This document shows positions 1-7,909 of a stretch of DNA of 44,113 bases, in pieces. The DNA is from Betaproteobacteria bacterium SCN2 (GTDB taxonomy: Bacteria; Pseudomonadota; Gammaproteobacteria; Burkholderiales; Thiobacillaceae). The notes beneath the pieces were generated by a model. The model did not search any database. It was given only the letters and a program-made list of their open reading frames with translations, and was not told where the DNA came from. The DNA lies in NCBI GenBank assembly GCA_008923285.1, contig WBSG01000009.1, positions 1 through 44,113 on the forward strand, written 5' to 3'. A program made the position numbers and the translations under genes. Position 1 is the stretch's first letter; every line of letters begins with the position of its first letter.

Positions 1-62
1 CATTCTCCTTCTCGAAAACGGACTTTACTAAATTCCGGTTGGTACTGTTTATGGGGAGCACC

Positions 63-374
63 TCACCATCCACTTGTGTGTGAACATCCTCTGGTTACAT
101 TTTCAGAGCCGACCAAGACAGTCAATCTTCCGCTAGTACCGTCCATTACCAAATCACATTCAGTCAGATCCGGCTCGTTAATCGCTTGCAGCGCAAGTTC
201 ATGTATTGCTTTTGTCTCATCAGCGGTCAAAGTAATTGAGGCTTTACGACCCTCCTCATCGCCGCCGACGACGGCCTTTAGAAGGCCGTCCTCACCGAGG
301 GAGACTTCAAACTGATATCTACTGGTAAGACCACCCCAAGTTTGAAACAGAAGGAGAGTTTTAGAATATTCCAT
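63..374 (-). CDS. Hypothetical protein, 103 aa
   Basis: I do not recognise this family. The 103-residue product is acidic, has no signal peptide or membrane segment, and mixes predicted beta strands (start MEYSKTLLLFQ) with one helix-like stretch around residues 50-65 (TADETKAIHELALQAI). It starts at ATG 374-372 with only a weak GAGAAA ribosome-binding sequence and stops with TGA. It is the first of a run of minus-strand genes at this end of the window, and 72 bases separate it from the nuclease-like gene upstream. The composition is coding-like and the overlapping plus-strand frame is less convincing. A small immunity or accessory protein is possible, but nothing in the sequence proves it. 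Confidence 0.6.
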   Translation of the reverse strand: MEYSKTLLLFQTWGGLTSRYQFEVSLGEDGLLKAVVGGDEEGRKASITLTADETKAIHELALQAINEPDLTECDLVMDGTSGRLTVLVGSENVTRGCSHTSGW

Positions 375-446
375 TGCGATTTCTCGTCATGCGTTGATGT
401 CAGATAGATGTCTTTAACTGCCCAGCATTCAATTTTTATCAAGCAA

Positions 447-1070
447 TCAACATGTATTTTGCGTATGGATCAGGCGCTTTTTAGCAAACGTTACGAATTC
501 GCTAGCAATCATAGGCTGTTGCATTTCCATAAGCCTGGCCAGGGTAATGCTTCGACCGATGTCGGCGGTCTCTAATTCATCTCTAGAGAGCAAGAAAAAC
601 TTCCACTGAGATAGATCCCAGACATTCCAGCGAACTGGATCTGTCTCAGACTGCATGCAAAAAACGTAACAGTCAGACTTGAAAACAGGTTCAGCACCTT
701 TCTGAGCAACTTTCTCAGCTGTGCGAGCCTGAAGACCCGAGAACCTCACCCGGCCAGGAGACAGAACCGCTAACGGCAGCTCATGCTTAGGCGTTCCGTC
801 AGGGTTTATAAGCTTCCACGATTGCCATAAGGAAGATGCCTTGACTTCAATCTTGAGGCCAGAAGGAAGAATAAGGTCATGGTCTGCCCAAGAGATTCGG
901 CGCTTGCCCGATGTGGGTATACCTAACAGCGTTGCCACCATCCACTCGGCGAACACGCCCTTTATGTCGTCGTCGCATAGGTCTGCGAATGCCCATTTCC
1001 AAAAATCAAGCAATGATCCCGAGACATGGACAAGTGGATCGCCAATGAATTTGTATTGCTCAGGATTCAT
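447..1070 (-). CDS. Putative PD-(D/E)XK nuclease-like protein, 207 aa
   Basis: The residue pattern fits a PD-(D/E)XK (restriction-endonuclease-fold) nuclease. There is a helix with E42 (VFAEWMVATLLG), then D65 in ADHDLILPSG, then E75-V-K77 in LKIEVKASS. In this fold these acidic residues and the lysine bind metal and cut DNA; the assignment rests on motif spacing, not on a search. The protein has no signal peptide or transmembrane segment, so it is probably cytoplasmic. The start is ATG 1070-1068 and the stop lies at 447-449. The next gene upstream on the same strand (1149-1976) carries a second D...E-x-K pattern, so the two may act together in DNA restriction or repair. No partner methyltransferase is adjacent. 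Alternatively it could be a non-catalytic member of the same fold. Confidence 0.65.
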   Translation of the reverse strand: MNPEQYKFIGDPLVHVSGSLLDFWKWAFADLCDDDIKGVFAEWMVATLLGIPTSGKRRISWADHDLILPSGLKIEVKASSLWQSWKLINPDGTPKHELPLAVLSPGRVRFSGLQARTAEKVAQKGAEPVFKSDCYVFCMQSETDPVRWNVWDLSQWKFFLLSRDELETADIGRSITLARLMEMQQPMIASEFVTFAKKRLIHTQNTC

Positions 1071-1148
1071 GTATAGCCTCCATAGTTGTTGACCTGGAGA
1101 AGAGCCCGATTGCGCCCGGCTATCGCCCCTTTCACCTGGAAAACGTTG

Positions 1149-1976
1149 CTAGCCTGCATCCTTCTGCGGAATGTACTTCTCGGCAAGCAATTCAACGTAC
1201 CACGACAATCGGGGTGGTGTCGCCCTGCCGGTAGGAAGTTTGTCGAGTATGGTTTCCACGTTCACGATATGAATTCTTCTACGAAGTGCCGGATGTAGGC
1301 TTTCAACTATTTCCTTTAGCGGCTTTGAAAGCAAAATATTGGCGGCAGGATAGATAAAAACTACCGATGCTGTTTTATCGCGAGCTGCTAGCCAGATGTT
1401 TCTAAGCACTTGGTAGTTTTCAAAGAACTGCTCGGGCTGGAGCAACTCATCTGGGCAGTGCGATTTCAGCACGGGTGCATATATGTTGGCGAGTTTGTCC
1501 CGATGCCTCCTGTCGTCGGGTGCCTTGCCAAACTCCTGCTCGGAAAGCTTCACCTCACAGTACGTCCACGCACCGCTGGTGTACTGCCATGACACATCTA
1601 CGTTGGTTCCCTCTTTGGCATTGGGAATATGCTCCGGCACCCATTGTGCAATCTTCCCCCTGAGATCCATTGCATGCAGCAATGATGATGGATCGCCGTT
1701 CTCAAAGAATGGAAAAAAGAGATTGAAGGCAAAAGCCTGGGAAGAATTAAGGTGGTGAAAATACTTGTGAAGACGGATTTCTGGGCGCCGCTTCACATAC
1801 TCGCGAACCTCATGGCGAATTGGTTCAAGTATGTTCAACCACTTCAGCTCAACTGGAAGAACATGTGCGGTGGGAATGTCCCTCCCTCTGTAACGGAAGA
1901 TACCTTTTCCCTTAATGCCAAGACGGTTGCGCTTATAGGAAGCAAGGTGTGATTGAAGAACCTTGGCATATCCCAT
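1149..1976 (-). CDS. Hypothetical protein with PD-(D/E)XK-like motif, 275 aa
   Basis: I chose ATG 1976-1974 rather than the ATG 45 bases upstream because AAGGAGG lies 8 bases before it. The product (275 aa) starts MGYAKVLQSHLASYKRN. Its mid-region has D127 in NVDVSWQYTSG followed by E141-V-K143 in TYCEVKLSE, a spacing typical of PD-(D/E)XK nucleases. Upstream sequence rich in aromatic residues (FAFNLFFPFFENG) may form the core. The fold call is an inference from motif and order. No signal peptide or membrane segment is visible. It sits directly upstream of the nuclease-like gene at 447-1070 with a 78-base gap and probably shares its transcript. It lies downstream of the yedK end at 2111 with a 134-base gap. 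Confidence 0.65.
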   Translation of the reverse strand: MGYAKVLQSHLASYKRNRLGIKGKGIFRYRGRDIPTAHVLPVELKWLNILEPIRHEVREYVKRRPEIRLHKYFHHLNSSQAFAFNLFFPFFENGDPSSLLHAMDLRGKIAQWVPEHIPNAKEGTNVDVSWQYTSGAWTYCEVKLSEQEFGKAPDDRRHRDKLANIYAPVLKSHCPDELLQPEQFFENYQVLRNIWLAARDKTASVVFIYPAANILLSKPLKEIVESLHPALRRRIHIVNVETILDKLPTGRATPPRLSWYVELLAEKYIPQKDAG

Positions 1977-2110
1977 CGTGACAGCCTCCTTCCGGCAAGT
2001 GATTAAATGGGCCAGGCACAATGTTTAGCCTAGTCGAATGGCAGCTTCACTGCCGACACCTGACATCTAGGTCAGACTTAACGTAGATCCGCTCCGATCA
2101 CGGGCATACT

Positions 2111-2773
2111 TCATCTATCCTCAGGTAAAGCACACCCCACTCCTTCATGCCTAGGGTTGTTGAGTTCGCGACTCACTTCCCACTCCGTCAGCAGATCCTC
2201 CGGCGCCGGCGCCAGCAGTCTCTTCAGGCTGGCGGTGTCATGGTTCTCCGGGTCGAGCCAGGCATCGTAATCCTTCGCGTCCAGTATCACCGGCATGCGG
2301 TCGTGCAGGCGCTTCATGAACTGGTTGGCCTCGGTGACGATGATGCTGCACGAAAGTACTTCGCCTTCGGGTCCGTTCCAGATGTCCCACAAGCCGGCCA
2401 TGGCAAAGGGCGCGCCGTCCTGTCTGCTGATGTGGTGCGGGCGCTTGATGCCGCCGGCCTCGTGCCATTCGTAAAAGCCGTCGGTCGGGATCAGGCAGCG
2501 GTGGAACTTGAAGGGATGTCTGAATGCGGGTTTCGTGTCCACCGTCTCGGCACGTGCGTTGATGGTGGAGTAGTGCTTGTCGCCTTCCTTGGCCCACGAC
2601 GGAATCAGCCCCCAGAACGCCATGCTCAAGCGCCGCCCGGCGGGCGAGAAGCGGATGATGGCGATGTCCTGCGTGGGCGCTATGTTGTAGCGCGGTTTCA
2701 GTTCCGGCGCATCCGCTAGGTTAAACGCCTCTTTCAGCGCCTTTGGGTTTTTCAAGGCAAAGCGGCCGCACAT
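2111..2773 (-). CDS. yedK: SOS response-associated peptidase (SRAP/HMCES family)
   Basis: SRAP proteins crosslink to abasic sites in single-stranded DNA and so protect forks; they use the amino-terminal Cys2 after Met removal. All key residues are visible: MCGRF with Cys2, N72 in INARAET, E102 in PTDGFYEW and H157 in LHDRMPVIL. Their spacing matches E. coli YedK (Cys2, Asn75, Glu105, His160) with a constant offset of three. RYNIAPTQ and GLIPSWA are further family signatures. At 220 aa the length is normal. The ATG begins one base after the umuC stop (TGACATG arrangement), so the gene is translated in an operon umuD-umuC-yedK. This is a tight functional link between translesion synthesis and abasic-site protection. 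Identification is secure. Confidence 0.95.
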   Translation of the reverse strand: MCGRFALKNPKALKEAFNLADAPELKPRYNIAPTQDIAIIRFSPAGRRLSMAFWGLIPSWAKEGDKHYSTINARAETVDTKPAFRHPFKFHRCLIPTDGFYEWHEAGGIKRPHHISRQDGAPFAMAGLWDIWNGPEGEVLSCSIIVTEANQFMKRLHDRMPVILDAKDYDAWLDPENHDTASLKRLLAPAPEDLLTEWEVSRELNNPRHEGVGCALPEDR

Positions 2774-2774
2774 G

Positions 2775-4040
2775 TCAGTTCACTCTTGGCAGTTCATCCC
2801 ACTGACTAGTGTAGCTGGGAGATTTGAGCCCCCGCTTCATCTGCCAGGATTTTTCCACGCCCTCGGCGGCGAGCTTGAGCGTGCCGCTTCCCCACAGCGC
2901 GTTGGCCTCGTCGATCACCTCCATCAAGCGGCTGCGCGCGGAGGTGCTGGGCCCGAACAGTACCCCCTGCACCTGGCCGGTCGGGGCGATCTCCATCAGC
3001 ATCACCCCCGCCTTCTGGTAGGCGTAGCCCGGCTTGAAGATACGCTTCAGCCCCCACAGTGCCGCGCGCGTGAGGCGCATGGTGTCGTTGGTGGCTTCCG
3101 TCAGCGGCACGGCGATGGCACGCTGGTACTGGGGCTGTTTCTCGCTGAAAGGATTGGTGCGGATGTAGACCTCCACCGCGCCCGCAACCGAATCCTGCGC
3201 GCGCAGCTTCTCGGCCGCGCGGGCGATGTAGGTCGCCACCGCCTCTTCCAGCCCGGCCAGGGTGGTGACGTAAGTGCCGAAGGAGCGCGAGGAGATGATC
3301 TGCTTCTTGGCCGGCGCCACTTCCTCCAGTTCCAGGCAGGACACCCCGCGCAGTTCCAGGATGGTGCGCTCCATCACCACGGAAAAGTTCTCCCGCAGCG
3401 TGCGCGCATCGGCATCGCGCAGCGCCTTCACCGTGCGGATGCCCATGTCGTGCAACCGTGCCGTGAGCTTGCGGCCCACGCCCCAGATCTCCGCCACCGG
3501 TAGGCTATTCAAAAGTGCCTCGTATTCGCTTTTGCTCAAGGCGCCAAAGTCGCACACCCCGTCTGACCCGGCAAAATCCTTCTTGGCGCAATGGTTGGCC
3601 AGCTTGGCCAGCGTCTTGGTGGGGGCAATGCCCACGCACACCGGGATGCCTACCCACTGCCGCACCTGCCGGCGCATGGCCTGCGCGTGCGCCACCCGGT
3701 CGAAATGCGCAAAACCGGAAAGATCCAGAAAGCACTCGTCGATGCTGTAGATTTCCTGCTGCGGCGAATAGCCGCCCAGCACCGCCATCATGCGGTTGCT
3801 CATGTCCGCGTACAGCGTGTAGTTGCTGGAGCGCGCCACGATGCCGTGCTTCCGGGCCAGCGCCTTCAGCTTGAACCACGGCTCGCCCATCTTCACCCCC
3901 AGCGCCTTCACCTCGGCGCTCCTCGACACCACGCAGCCGTCGTTGTTGGACAGCACCACCACCGGCCGCCCCTCCAAAGCAGGCTCGAACACCCGCTCGC
4001 ACGAGACATAGAAATTGTTGCCGTCTATGAGGGCGAACAT
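2775..4040 (-). CDS. umuC: DNA polymerase V catalytic subunit UmuC
   Basis: UmuC is the Y-family translesion polymerase that works with processed UmuD to copy damaged DNA. The 421-aa product is the normal length. It shows the palm motif [17 protein letters not shown] (metal-binding D6), [11 protein letters not shown] in the fingers, and the catalytic SIDECFLDL with D101-E102, identical in position to E. coli UmuC. The helix-hairpin-helix region ([20 protein letters not shown]) and the little-finger domain follow. The start is ATG 4040-4038, 21 bases after umuD, and the gene abuts yedK downstream. It is cytoplasmic. Control is probably that of umuD, the first gene of the operon. Nothing appears truncated or mutated. 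Confidence 0.97.
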   Translation of the reverse strand: MFALIDGNNFYVSCERVFEPALEGRPVVVLSNNDGCVVSRSAEVKALGVKMGEPWFKLKALARKHGIVARSSNYTLYADMSNRMMAVLGGYSPQQEIYSIDECFLDLSGFAHFDRVAHAQAMRRQVRQWVGIPVCVGIAPTKTLAKLANHCAKKDFAGSDGVCDFGALSKSEYEALLNSLPVAEIWGVGRKLTARLHDMGIRTVKALRDADARTLRENFSVVMERTILELRGVSCLELEEVAPAKKQIISSRSFGTYVTTLAGLEEAVATYIARAAEKLRAQDSVAGAVEVYIRTNPFSEKQPQYQRAIAVPLTEATNDTMRLTRAALWGLKRIFKPGYAYQKAGVMLMEIAPTGQVQGVLFGPSTSARSRLMEVIDEANALWGSGTLKLAAEGVEKSWQMKRGLKSPSYTSQWDELPRVN

Positions 4041-4061
4041 GGCAAATCCTGTGGAAACCGC

Positions 4062-4631
4062 TTACTTCAACTTCTGGATGATGCTGGTCACGACACCCCA
4101 GACGACGAGTTCCTGGCCTTCCTTGAACTCGATGGGGGCGAAAGCGGGGTTCTCGGCGATTAGCCGCACCTTGCCGCGGCGCTTCTCCAGCCGCTTCACC
4201 GTCAGTTCGCCGTCCACCACCGCAATCACGATGTCGTTGTGCCGCGGCTCCAGTGCACGGTCCACCACCAGGAGCGTGCCTTCCTGGATGCCTGCGCCGA
4301 TCATCGAGTCGCCGGTCGCCTGAACGAAGAAGGTGGCCTCCTTGTGTTCGATCAGGTGCTCGTTCAAGTCCAGCCATGCCTCCACGTAGTCGTCCGCCGG
4401 CGAAGGGAAGCCCGCCCGCACCTTGTGGCCGAACAGTGGCAGCCTGAGTGGCGAAGGGACTGGAGATGGCAGCATCGCTCCGGCAGGAAGCTCCACCAAT
4501 GCCTGGACGGCAGGCAGCAGACGCACTGGCAAACGGATGACCTTGCTGGGTTCCCCCTTGGGGCGGCCTGCGCCGGGGCGGGGACCACCGCGGGTGGGCT
4601 TCGATGTAGTGGGCTTGGGTGAAGTTGCCAT
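4062..4631 (-). CDS. umuD: UmuD-type S24 peptidase (polymerase V accessory subunit)
   Basis: This is a LexA/UmuD-family protein (189 aa) that cleaves itself when RecA filaments form and then activates UmuC. The serine-lysine dyad is visible as S109 in TGDSMIGAGI and K146 in LTVKRLEKR. The scissile Ala73-Gly74 bond lies in KVRAGFPSPADD. It is longer than E. coli UmuD (139 aa) because of an N-terminal extension of about 50 residues with a basic GPRPGAGRPKGEPSK stretch. That stretch resembles a DNA-binding arm and suggests a regulatory role beyond UmuD's usual one. The start is ATG 4631-4629. I see no E. coli-type LexA box (CTGT-N8-ACAG) in the 100 bases upstream, so its SOS control is unclear. 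Confidence 0.93.
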   Translation of the reverse strand: MATSPKPTTSKPTRGGPRPGAGRPKGEPSKVIRLPVRLLPAVQALVELPAGAMLPSPVPSPLRLPLFGHKVRAGFPSPADDYVEAWLDLNEHLIEHKEATFFVQATGDSMIGAGIQEGTLLVVDRALEPRHNDIVIAVVDGELTVKRLEKRRGKVRLIAENPAFAPIEFKEGQELVVWGVVTSIIQKLK

Positions 4632-4842
4632 TTATGAATTATGTTACACATTTCACAAATCGGAAACTAACCCTTTCCATTACTAGCCGAGCACTCTTTA
4701 AGGCCGATGCCGACCACAAGCGGATGCTTAGTCGGGCATAACACGGTGACCACCTCTCGGCCTTTGCTGACCATAGGATTAACCAGCTTCTACGTCAGCA
4801 ATGTGCCGGACAGCTGACTTCCGAATAGCCTAATGATGCCTG
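4632..4842. other. Intergenic stretch without a gene
   Basis: The 211 bases between umuD and the NAD-kinase-like gene hold no convincing ORF. The umuD promoter must lie at its left end, but no clear -35/-10 pair or LexA box could be read. A 12-bp perfect palindrome, TGTCACGTGACA, covers 4841-4852 and overlaps the stop codon of the NAD-kinase-like gene; it could be a regulator site or chance. Confidence 0.5.
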
Positions 4843-5778
4843 TCACGTGACAAGAATTCCTTTGCGCTCGGCCACCTTAATCGTGGCCAATGTCCCCGAA
4901 TTGAACTCCAGGAAATCCTTTTCAATACCATCGCTAAAGATAACCCCGTTTTCCGGCATTAGCGAAGTCAGTTTCAAGGGTTGCTTGCCCGATATGCTGC
5001 CATAGACAATGTTTGCTGCAGATGATCTGCTCGGGAATGGCTCTCTTACAGCAAATGTCAACTTGTCGCTGTCCCATGTGGTTGGCTGGTAGCCAACGTT
5101 CTTGGCCTTCAAGTTATAGGCAGAAGCGATCTGTAGGGCACCAGTGACGATGCTCTTCATCCAGCCTGTGGATCCCAATCCAGTCGAAACGATCAAGCCG
5201 CTTGAAGACTGCGTTTCCCTTTGTTCCCCGAATTGAATTTCATATCGGGCAGATACATGCGTCCGTGGACCAATGAATAGGTCGTTCACGGCATACAAAG
5301 CCTGGCCATTGGTAAGCTCTGCTTTGGCCATGGTGACTTCCTTAGCCACAAAGCGATCGCGTAGCACCTCTATCAAGGCTTTAGCCATGCCCGGAGGTTC
5401 ATACGGCAACAGGATGCCGTCGTACCGGGAAGGTTCCGGATTGACGCCTATGAGAGGCTGCCCCTCAAGGTATTTCATCGTGTTGGCCACCAGACCGTCC
5501 TGGCCCAGTGCCACCACGACATCCTCCCTCCCAAACAGGAAGTTTGGGAGGAATGCCCGGTCAATGACTTGATAGCGGCCATAAGCCTGTAGCGTGGCAA
5601 GGACGGTTTTCTTGGCCTCGGCGTATGCTGACTGTTCGCGCTCGTAGTCGGAGAAGTCGGCCCCCAAGTGTTCCACATAGAACTTGGCCTGAGCCAAGGT
5701 GTGGAAGCGGGCGACCAACTCCTCCAGACGAGTCTGCCTAGTCACCAGGACAACCTTGCGTTCAACGATCCCGTCCAT
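4843..5778 (-). CDS. NAD kinase-like protein (ATP-NAD kinase superfamily)
   Basis: The 311-aa product has the framework of NAD kinases, which phosphorylate NAD to NADP. There is a glycine/aspartate nucleotide loop LGQDGLV (residues 91-97, in place of the usual GGDGT), an NE/D-type motif AVNDLFIG (163-170), and GLIVSTGLGSTG (194-205), matching the D-G-x-x-V-S-T-P-T-G-S-T signature with changes. The altered GGDGT loop means activity or substrate may differ, so I call it NAD-kinase-like. ATG 5778-5776 is preferred over a TTG 15 bases upstream because GGAGG lies 6 bases before it. It overlaps the SPFH gene end by 17 bases, so the two are translationally coupled. The neighbouring NrtR-type regulator senses NAD metabolites, which fits a nicotinamide-nucleotide role. 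Confidence 0.75.
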   Translation of the reverse strand: MDGIVERKVVLVTRQTRLEELVARFHTLAQAKFYVEHLGADFSDYEREQSAYAEAKKTVLATLQAYGRYQVIDRAFLPNFLFGREDVVVALGQDGLVANTMKYLEGQPLIGVNPEPSRYDGILLPYEPPGMAKALIEVLRDRFVAKEVTMAKAELTNGQALYAVNDLFIGPRTHVSARYEIQFGEQRETQSSSGLIVSTGLGSTGWMKSIVTGALQIASAYNLKAKNVGYQPTTWDSDKLTFAVREPFPSRSSAANIVYGSISGKQPLKLTSLMPENGVIFSDGIEKDFLEFNSGTLATIKVAERKGILVT

Positions 5779-6808
5779 TCCCAACCTCCGCAATGTCAGG
5801 TTTGGCCATAAGCGCCTGCAGCAATTCCGGTGACACGTTGAGCTGGCCTATGCGTTCAGCCTTCTCAGCGATTCCACCAAAGGCCTGGGCAATCAGCTGG
5901 CCGGGCTGCATCCCGGACGCAGCAAGTGCCTGCACCACTCGAGGATCGGCGGACTCAAGCGCCTTCATCACCGATGCGACACGATGGGCTTCTGCCTCTG
6001 CCAAGGTACGAGTGTTCTCGGCATTGAGCTCGACATAGGCTTTACGCCGGCCTTCAACGGTAATGTCCGCTTCCATGTCCGCCTGGCGAAGTTCCTGTTT
6101 CTTGCGGCGTACGCTTGCTTCCGCTTCCATCTGTGTCTCGCGGATCAGCCGCTTCTTGTTTTCCACGGCCACTTCGGTGTCGAGCTCGTTTTCACGGATC
6201 GTGCGCTCCTGTTCAACCGCAGCATTGCGCCTTGCAAAGATGGCCTCATCGGACGCCTTCAGGATCGCCTCGCGAGCCTCGGCTTCCAAGGCACGCGCCG
6301 TTTCCGGGGTGGGTTTGATCGCCAAAACGAATACCCCCAGCACCTCCAGGCCAAGCGCCACGATCTCCTGGTGCGACTGGAGCTTGCCGAACAGCGTATT
6401 CGTCAATCTGTCCGAACCCCGCAGTGCCTCCTTGAGGCTCATCGCCTGAATTTCCTGCTGGATCAGCACCTCTACGACTGCCAATATGCGCTGGGGCAGT
6501 TTCTCGGGATCATCCGACTCATAGGTCTTGCCGTCTGCCCGCAAAGCGAAGTTCAGCATGGCTGCCGCTTTAGCCGGATCTTGCACCTTGTATGCCACCT
6601 GACCCTGGACCGTGATCGCTTGGAAGTCCGCCGTCACGTTCTGGAATATGAATGGTGCTTCCCGGCTGGCTATGGGCACGGCTACAAGGGACGAGGTCGG
6701 GGAGTAGTAAAGCATGGATAGCCCGGCTCCCGAGCGGACCACCTTGCCGCTTCTGACTTGCATGAGAAAGGTCGTAGGCAATGCCTTTACAAATCTGAAT
6801 CCAAACAT
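5762..6808 (-). CDS. SPFH/Band 7 domain protein
   Basis: The 348-aa product has an N-terminal SPFH (stomatin/prohibitin/flotillin) domain over roughly residues 10-180, followed by a long charged coiled coil (about 180-290, rich in EAEAREAIL, ENELDTEVAVENKK, RRKKQELRQADMEADI) and a C-terminal tail. SPFH proteins form large ring or cage scaffolds, usually at membranes. Here no strong transmembrane helix is visible at the N terminus, so membrane association would be peripheral. The start is ATG 6808-6806 with an excellent GAGGAGG ribosome-binding site. It is the first gene of a two-gene operon with the NAD-kinase-like gene and is divergent from the nrtR-like gene across a 113-base control region with two palindromes. 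The link of a scaffold to nucleotide metabolism is inferred from context. Confidence 0.85.
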   Translation of the reverse strand: MFGFRFVKALPTTFLMQVRSGKVVRSGAGLSMLYYSPTSSLVAVPIASREAPFIFQNVTADFQAITVQGQVAYKVQDPAKAAAMLNFALRADGKTYESDDPEKLPQRILAVVEVLIQQEIQAMSLKEALRGSDRLTNTLFGKLQSHQEIVALGLEVLGVFVLAIKPTPETARALEAEAREAILKASDEAIFARRNAAVEQERTIRENELDTEVAVENKKRLIRETQMEAEASVRRKKQELRQADMEADITVEGRRKAYVELNAENTRTLAEAEAHRVASVMKALESADPRVVQALAASGMQPGQLIAQAFGGIAEKAERIGQLNVSPELLQALMAKPDIAEVGNGRDR

Positions 6809-6832
6809 GGTGCACCTCCTCTCTGTGGTTAC

Positions 6833-6875
6833 TTAGTGCGCCAGTCGCACTATGTTAGTTGCACAGTAGCACTAA
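6833..6875. promoter_or_regulatory. Two tandem palindromic operators in the SPFH/nrtR divergent region
   Basis: Two 21-bp imperfect palindromes lie at 6833-6853 (arms TTAGTGCG and CGCACTAT) and 6855-6875 (arms TTAGTTGC and GCACTAA). Their starts are 22 bases apart, about two helical turns, which suits side-by-side dimer binding. The TTAGTG/CACTAA ends are of the kind bound by NrtR-family NUDIX repressors. The position between divergent genes suggests control of both, including autoregulation. Confidence 0.75.
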
Positions 6876-6921
6876 TGTTTCTACACTGCAAGAAAGATTT
6901 CTTAGAGGGATGCCAAAAAAC

Positions 6922-7662
6922 ATGAAAAAGCCCGCCAAACAATTGTTGAAGAAAGACAGAATGGATTTCCCGCGGCCGTTGACGACGGTCGATGTGGTTA
7001 TCTTCACGGTGCTGGAGTCCGGTCTGAATGTCTTGCTCGTGCAGCGTCCAGAGGATCCAAATGAGCCCTATCCGGGGGGATGGGCTTTGCCCGGCGGGTT
7101 TGTCGATATCGAAAACGACCAGGACCTCGAATCCTGCGCCAGGCGCAAACTCAAGGAAAAAACGGGGGTGGACACGCCCTATCTGGAACAACTCGGTAGC
7201 TGGGGAGGGACCACACGTGACCCGCGCGGCTGGTCAGCCACGCATGTCTATTTCGCATTAATACCGGCGCAGGATGCGGTGCTTCAAAAGGGAGCAAATG
7301 CTCAGGATGTGGCCTGGTTCCCTGTTAACCAATCAGTGGCTAAAGCCAAGCTTGCCTTTGATCATTTGGAAATTCTGCAGGCTGCAATTAGTCGCTTGCG
7401 TAATAAGGTGGAATACACCTCATTGCCGGCATATTTGCTGCCTGAGAAGTTCACATTGAGTGAGCTGCAGCATATGTATGAGGTGGTCATGGAAAGGCCG
7501 ATCGAAAAAAGCGCATTCCGCACAAGAGTCTTGTCTTCCAACCTTGTTACCCCGATACAAGGAATGCGAGAAGGCCCGAACCGTCCTGCTCAACTATATC
7601 GACTAACAGACCCAAATCGGCCGGTATTCTTTCCAAGGACGTTCAAGCAGAAACAGAAATAG
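6922..7662 (+). CDS. nrtR: NrtR-type NUDIX/winged-helix transcriptional regulator
   Basis: The N-terminal half (about residues 15-150) is a NUDIX domain: VDVVIFTVLESGLNVLLVQRP, then GGWALPGGFVDIE, then a degenerate Nudix box in which RKLKEKTGV replaces the catalytic REUxEExGU. Loss of two box glutamates points to ligand sensing rather than hydrolysis, as known for NrtR repressors that bind ADP-ribose. The C-terminal part (about 165-235, FTLSELQHMYEVVMERPIEKSAFRTRVL) is the winged-helix DNA-binding region of that family. ATG 6922 is preferred (246 aa): AGAGGG lies 12 bases upstream, and the longer TTG start at 6859 would lie inside the operator. ATG 6910 is a weaker alternative. It is divergent from the SPFH and NAD-kinase-like genes, its likely targets. 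Confidence 0.85.
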   Translation: MKKPAKQLLKKDRMDFPRPLTTVDVVIFTVLESGLNVLLVQRPEDPNEPYPGGWALPGGFVDIENDQDLESCARRKLKEKTGVDTPYLEQLGSWGGTTRDPRGWSATHVYFALIPAQDAVLQKGANAQDVAWFPVNQSVAKAKLAFDHLEILQAAISRLRNKVEYTSLPAYLLPEKFTLSELQHMYEVVMERPIEKSAFRTRVLSSNLVTPIQGMREGPNRPAQLYRLTDPNRPVFFPRTFKQKQK

Positions 7663-7724
7663 CCAAAGATATGCACAGCCAGCTATGCGACCCAGAGGAG
7701 ACCGTTGGAGTTGATGCCACGCCA

Positions 7725-7795
7725 GTCCGATAATCGGCCAAAGCAGACGGTAGACTGGTGGAAACTAGTGGTCTGCTTGGGGGCAGGAAGCGGAC
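7725..7795. repeat. Left flanking repeat of the integron (partner at 16118-16188, inverted)
   Basis: Two blocks are shared in inverted orientation with the other side of the integron. Block 7725-7748 matches the reverse complement of 16165-16188 at 22 of 24 positions and contains TAATCGGCCAAAGC. Block 7771-7795 is a hairpin with arms GTCTGCTT and AAGCGGAC, equivalent to 16118-16142. The spacing between blocks is 22 bases here and 22 on the right. The repeat ends directly at the last attC site. Confidence 0.7.
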
Positions 7796-7891
7796 TGCCA
7801 ACGTAGAAGTGAGGGGCGGCCGGAGTGCGAAGCGCGGAGGGAACCAACCAGCGCAGCTGGTTGGCCGTCCCTCTCGACTGCCGGGTTGGGC
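7796..7891 (-). other. attC site 14 (distal end of array)
   Basis: The R'' core GTTGGGC at 7885-7891 matches GCCCAAC at 8315-8321 at the start of its own cassette. The outer core TGCCAAC (7796-7802) marks the array boundary. The interior is an imperfect palindrome (CCAACCAGC and GCTGGTTGG). At 96 bp it is the longest site. Confidence 0.85.
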
Positions 7892-7909
7892 GCCTGCGTA
7901 GTGAAACTG

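Noticed and set aside
2147-4163. Long plus-strand ORFs opposite yedK, umuC and umuD
   Set aside because: They are shadows of strongly identified minus-strand genes in GC-rich DNA and show no family motifs.
5984-6721. 245-codon plus-strand ORF opposite the SPFH gene
   Set aside because: Its residues are rich in R, H, C and low in coherent hydrophobic patterns; the SPFH gene on minus explains the sequence.
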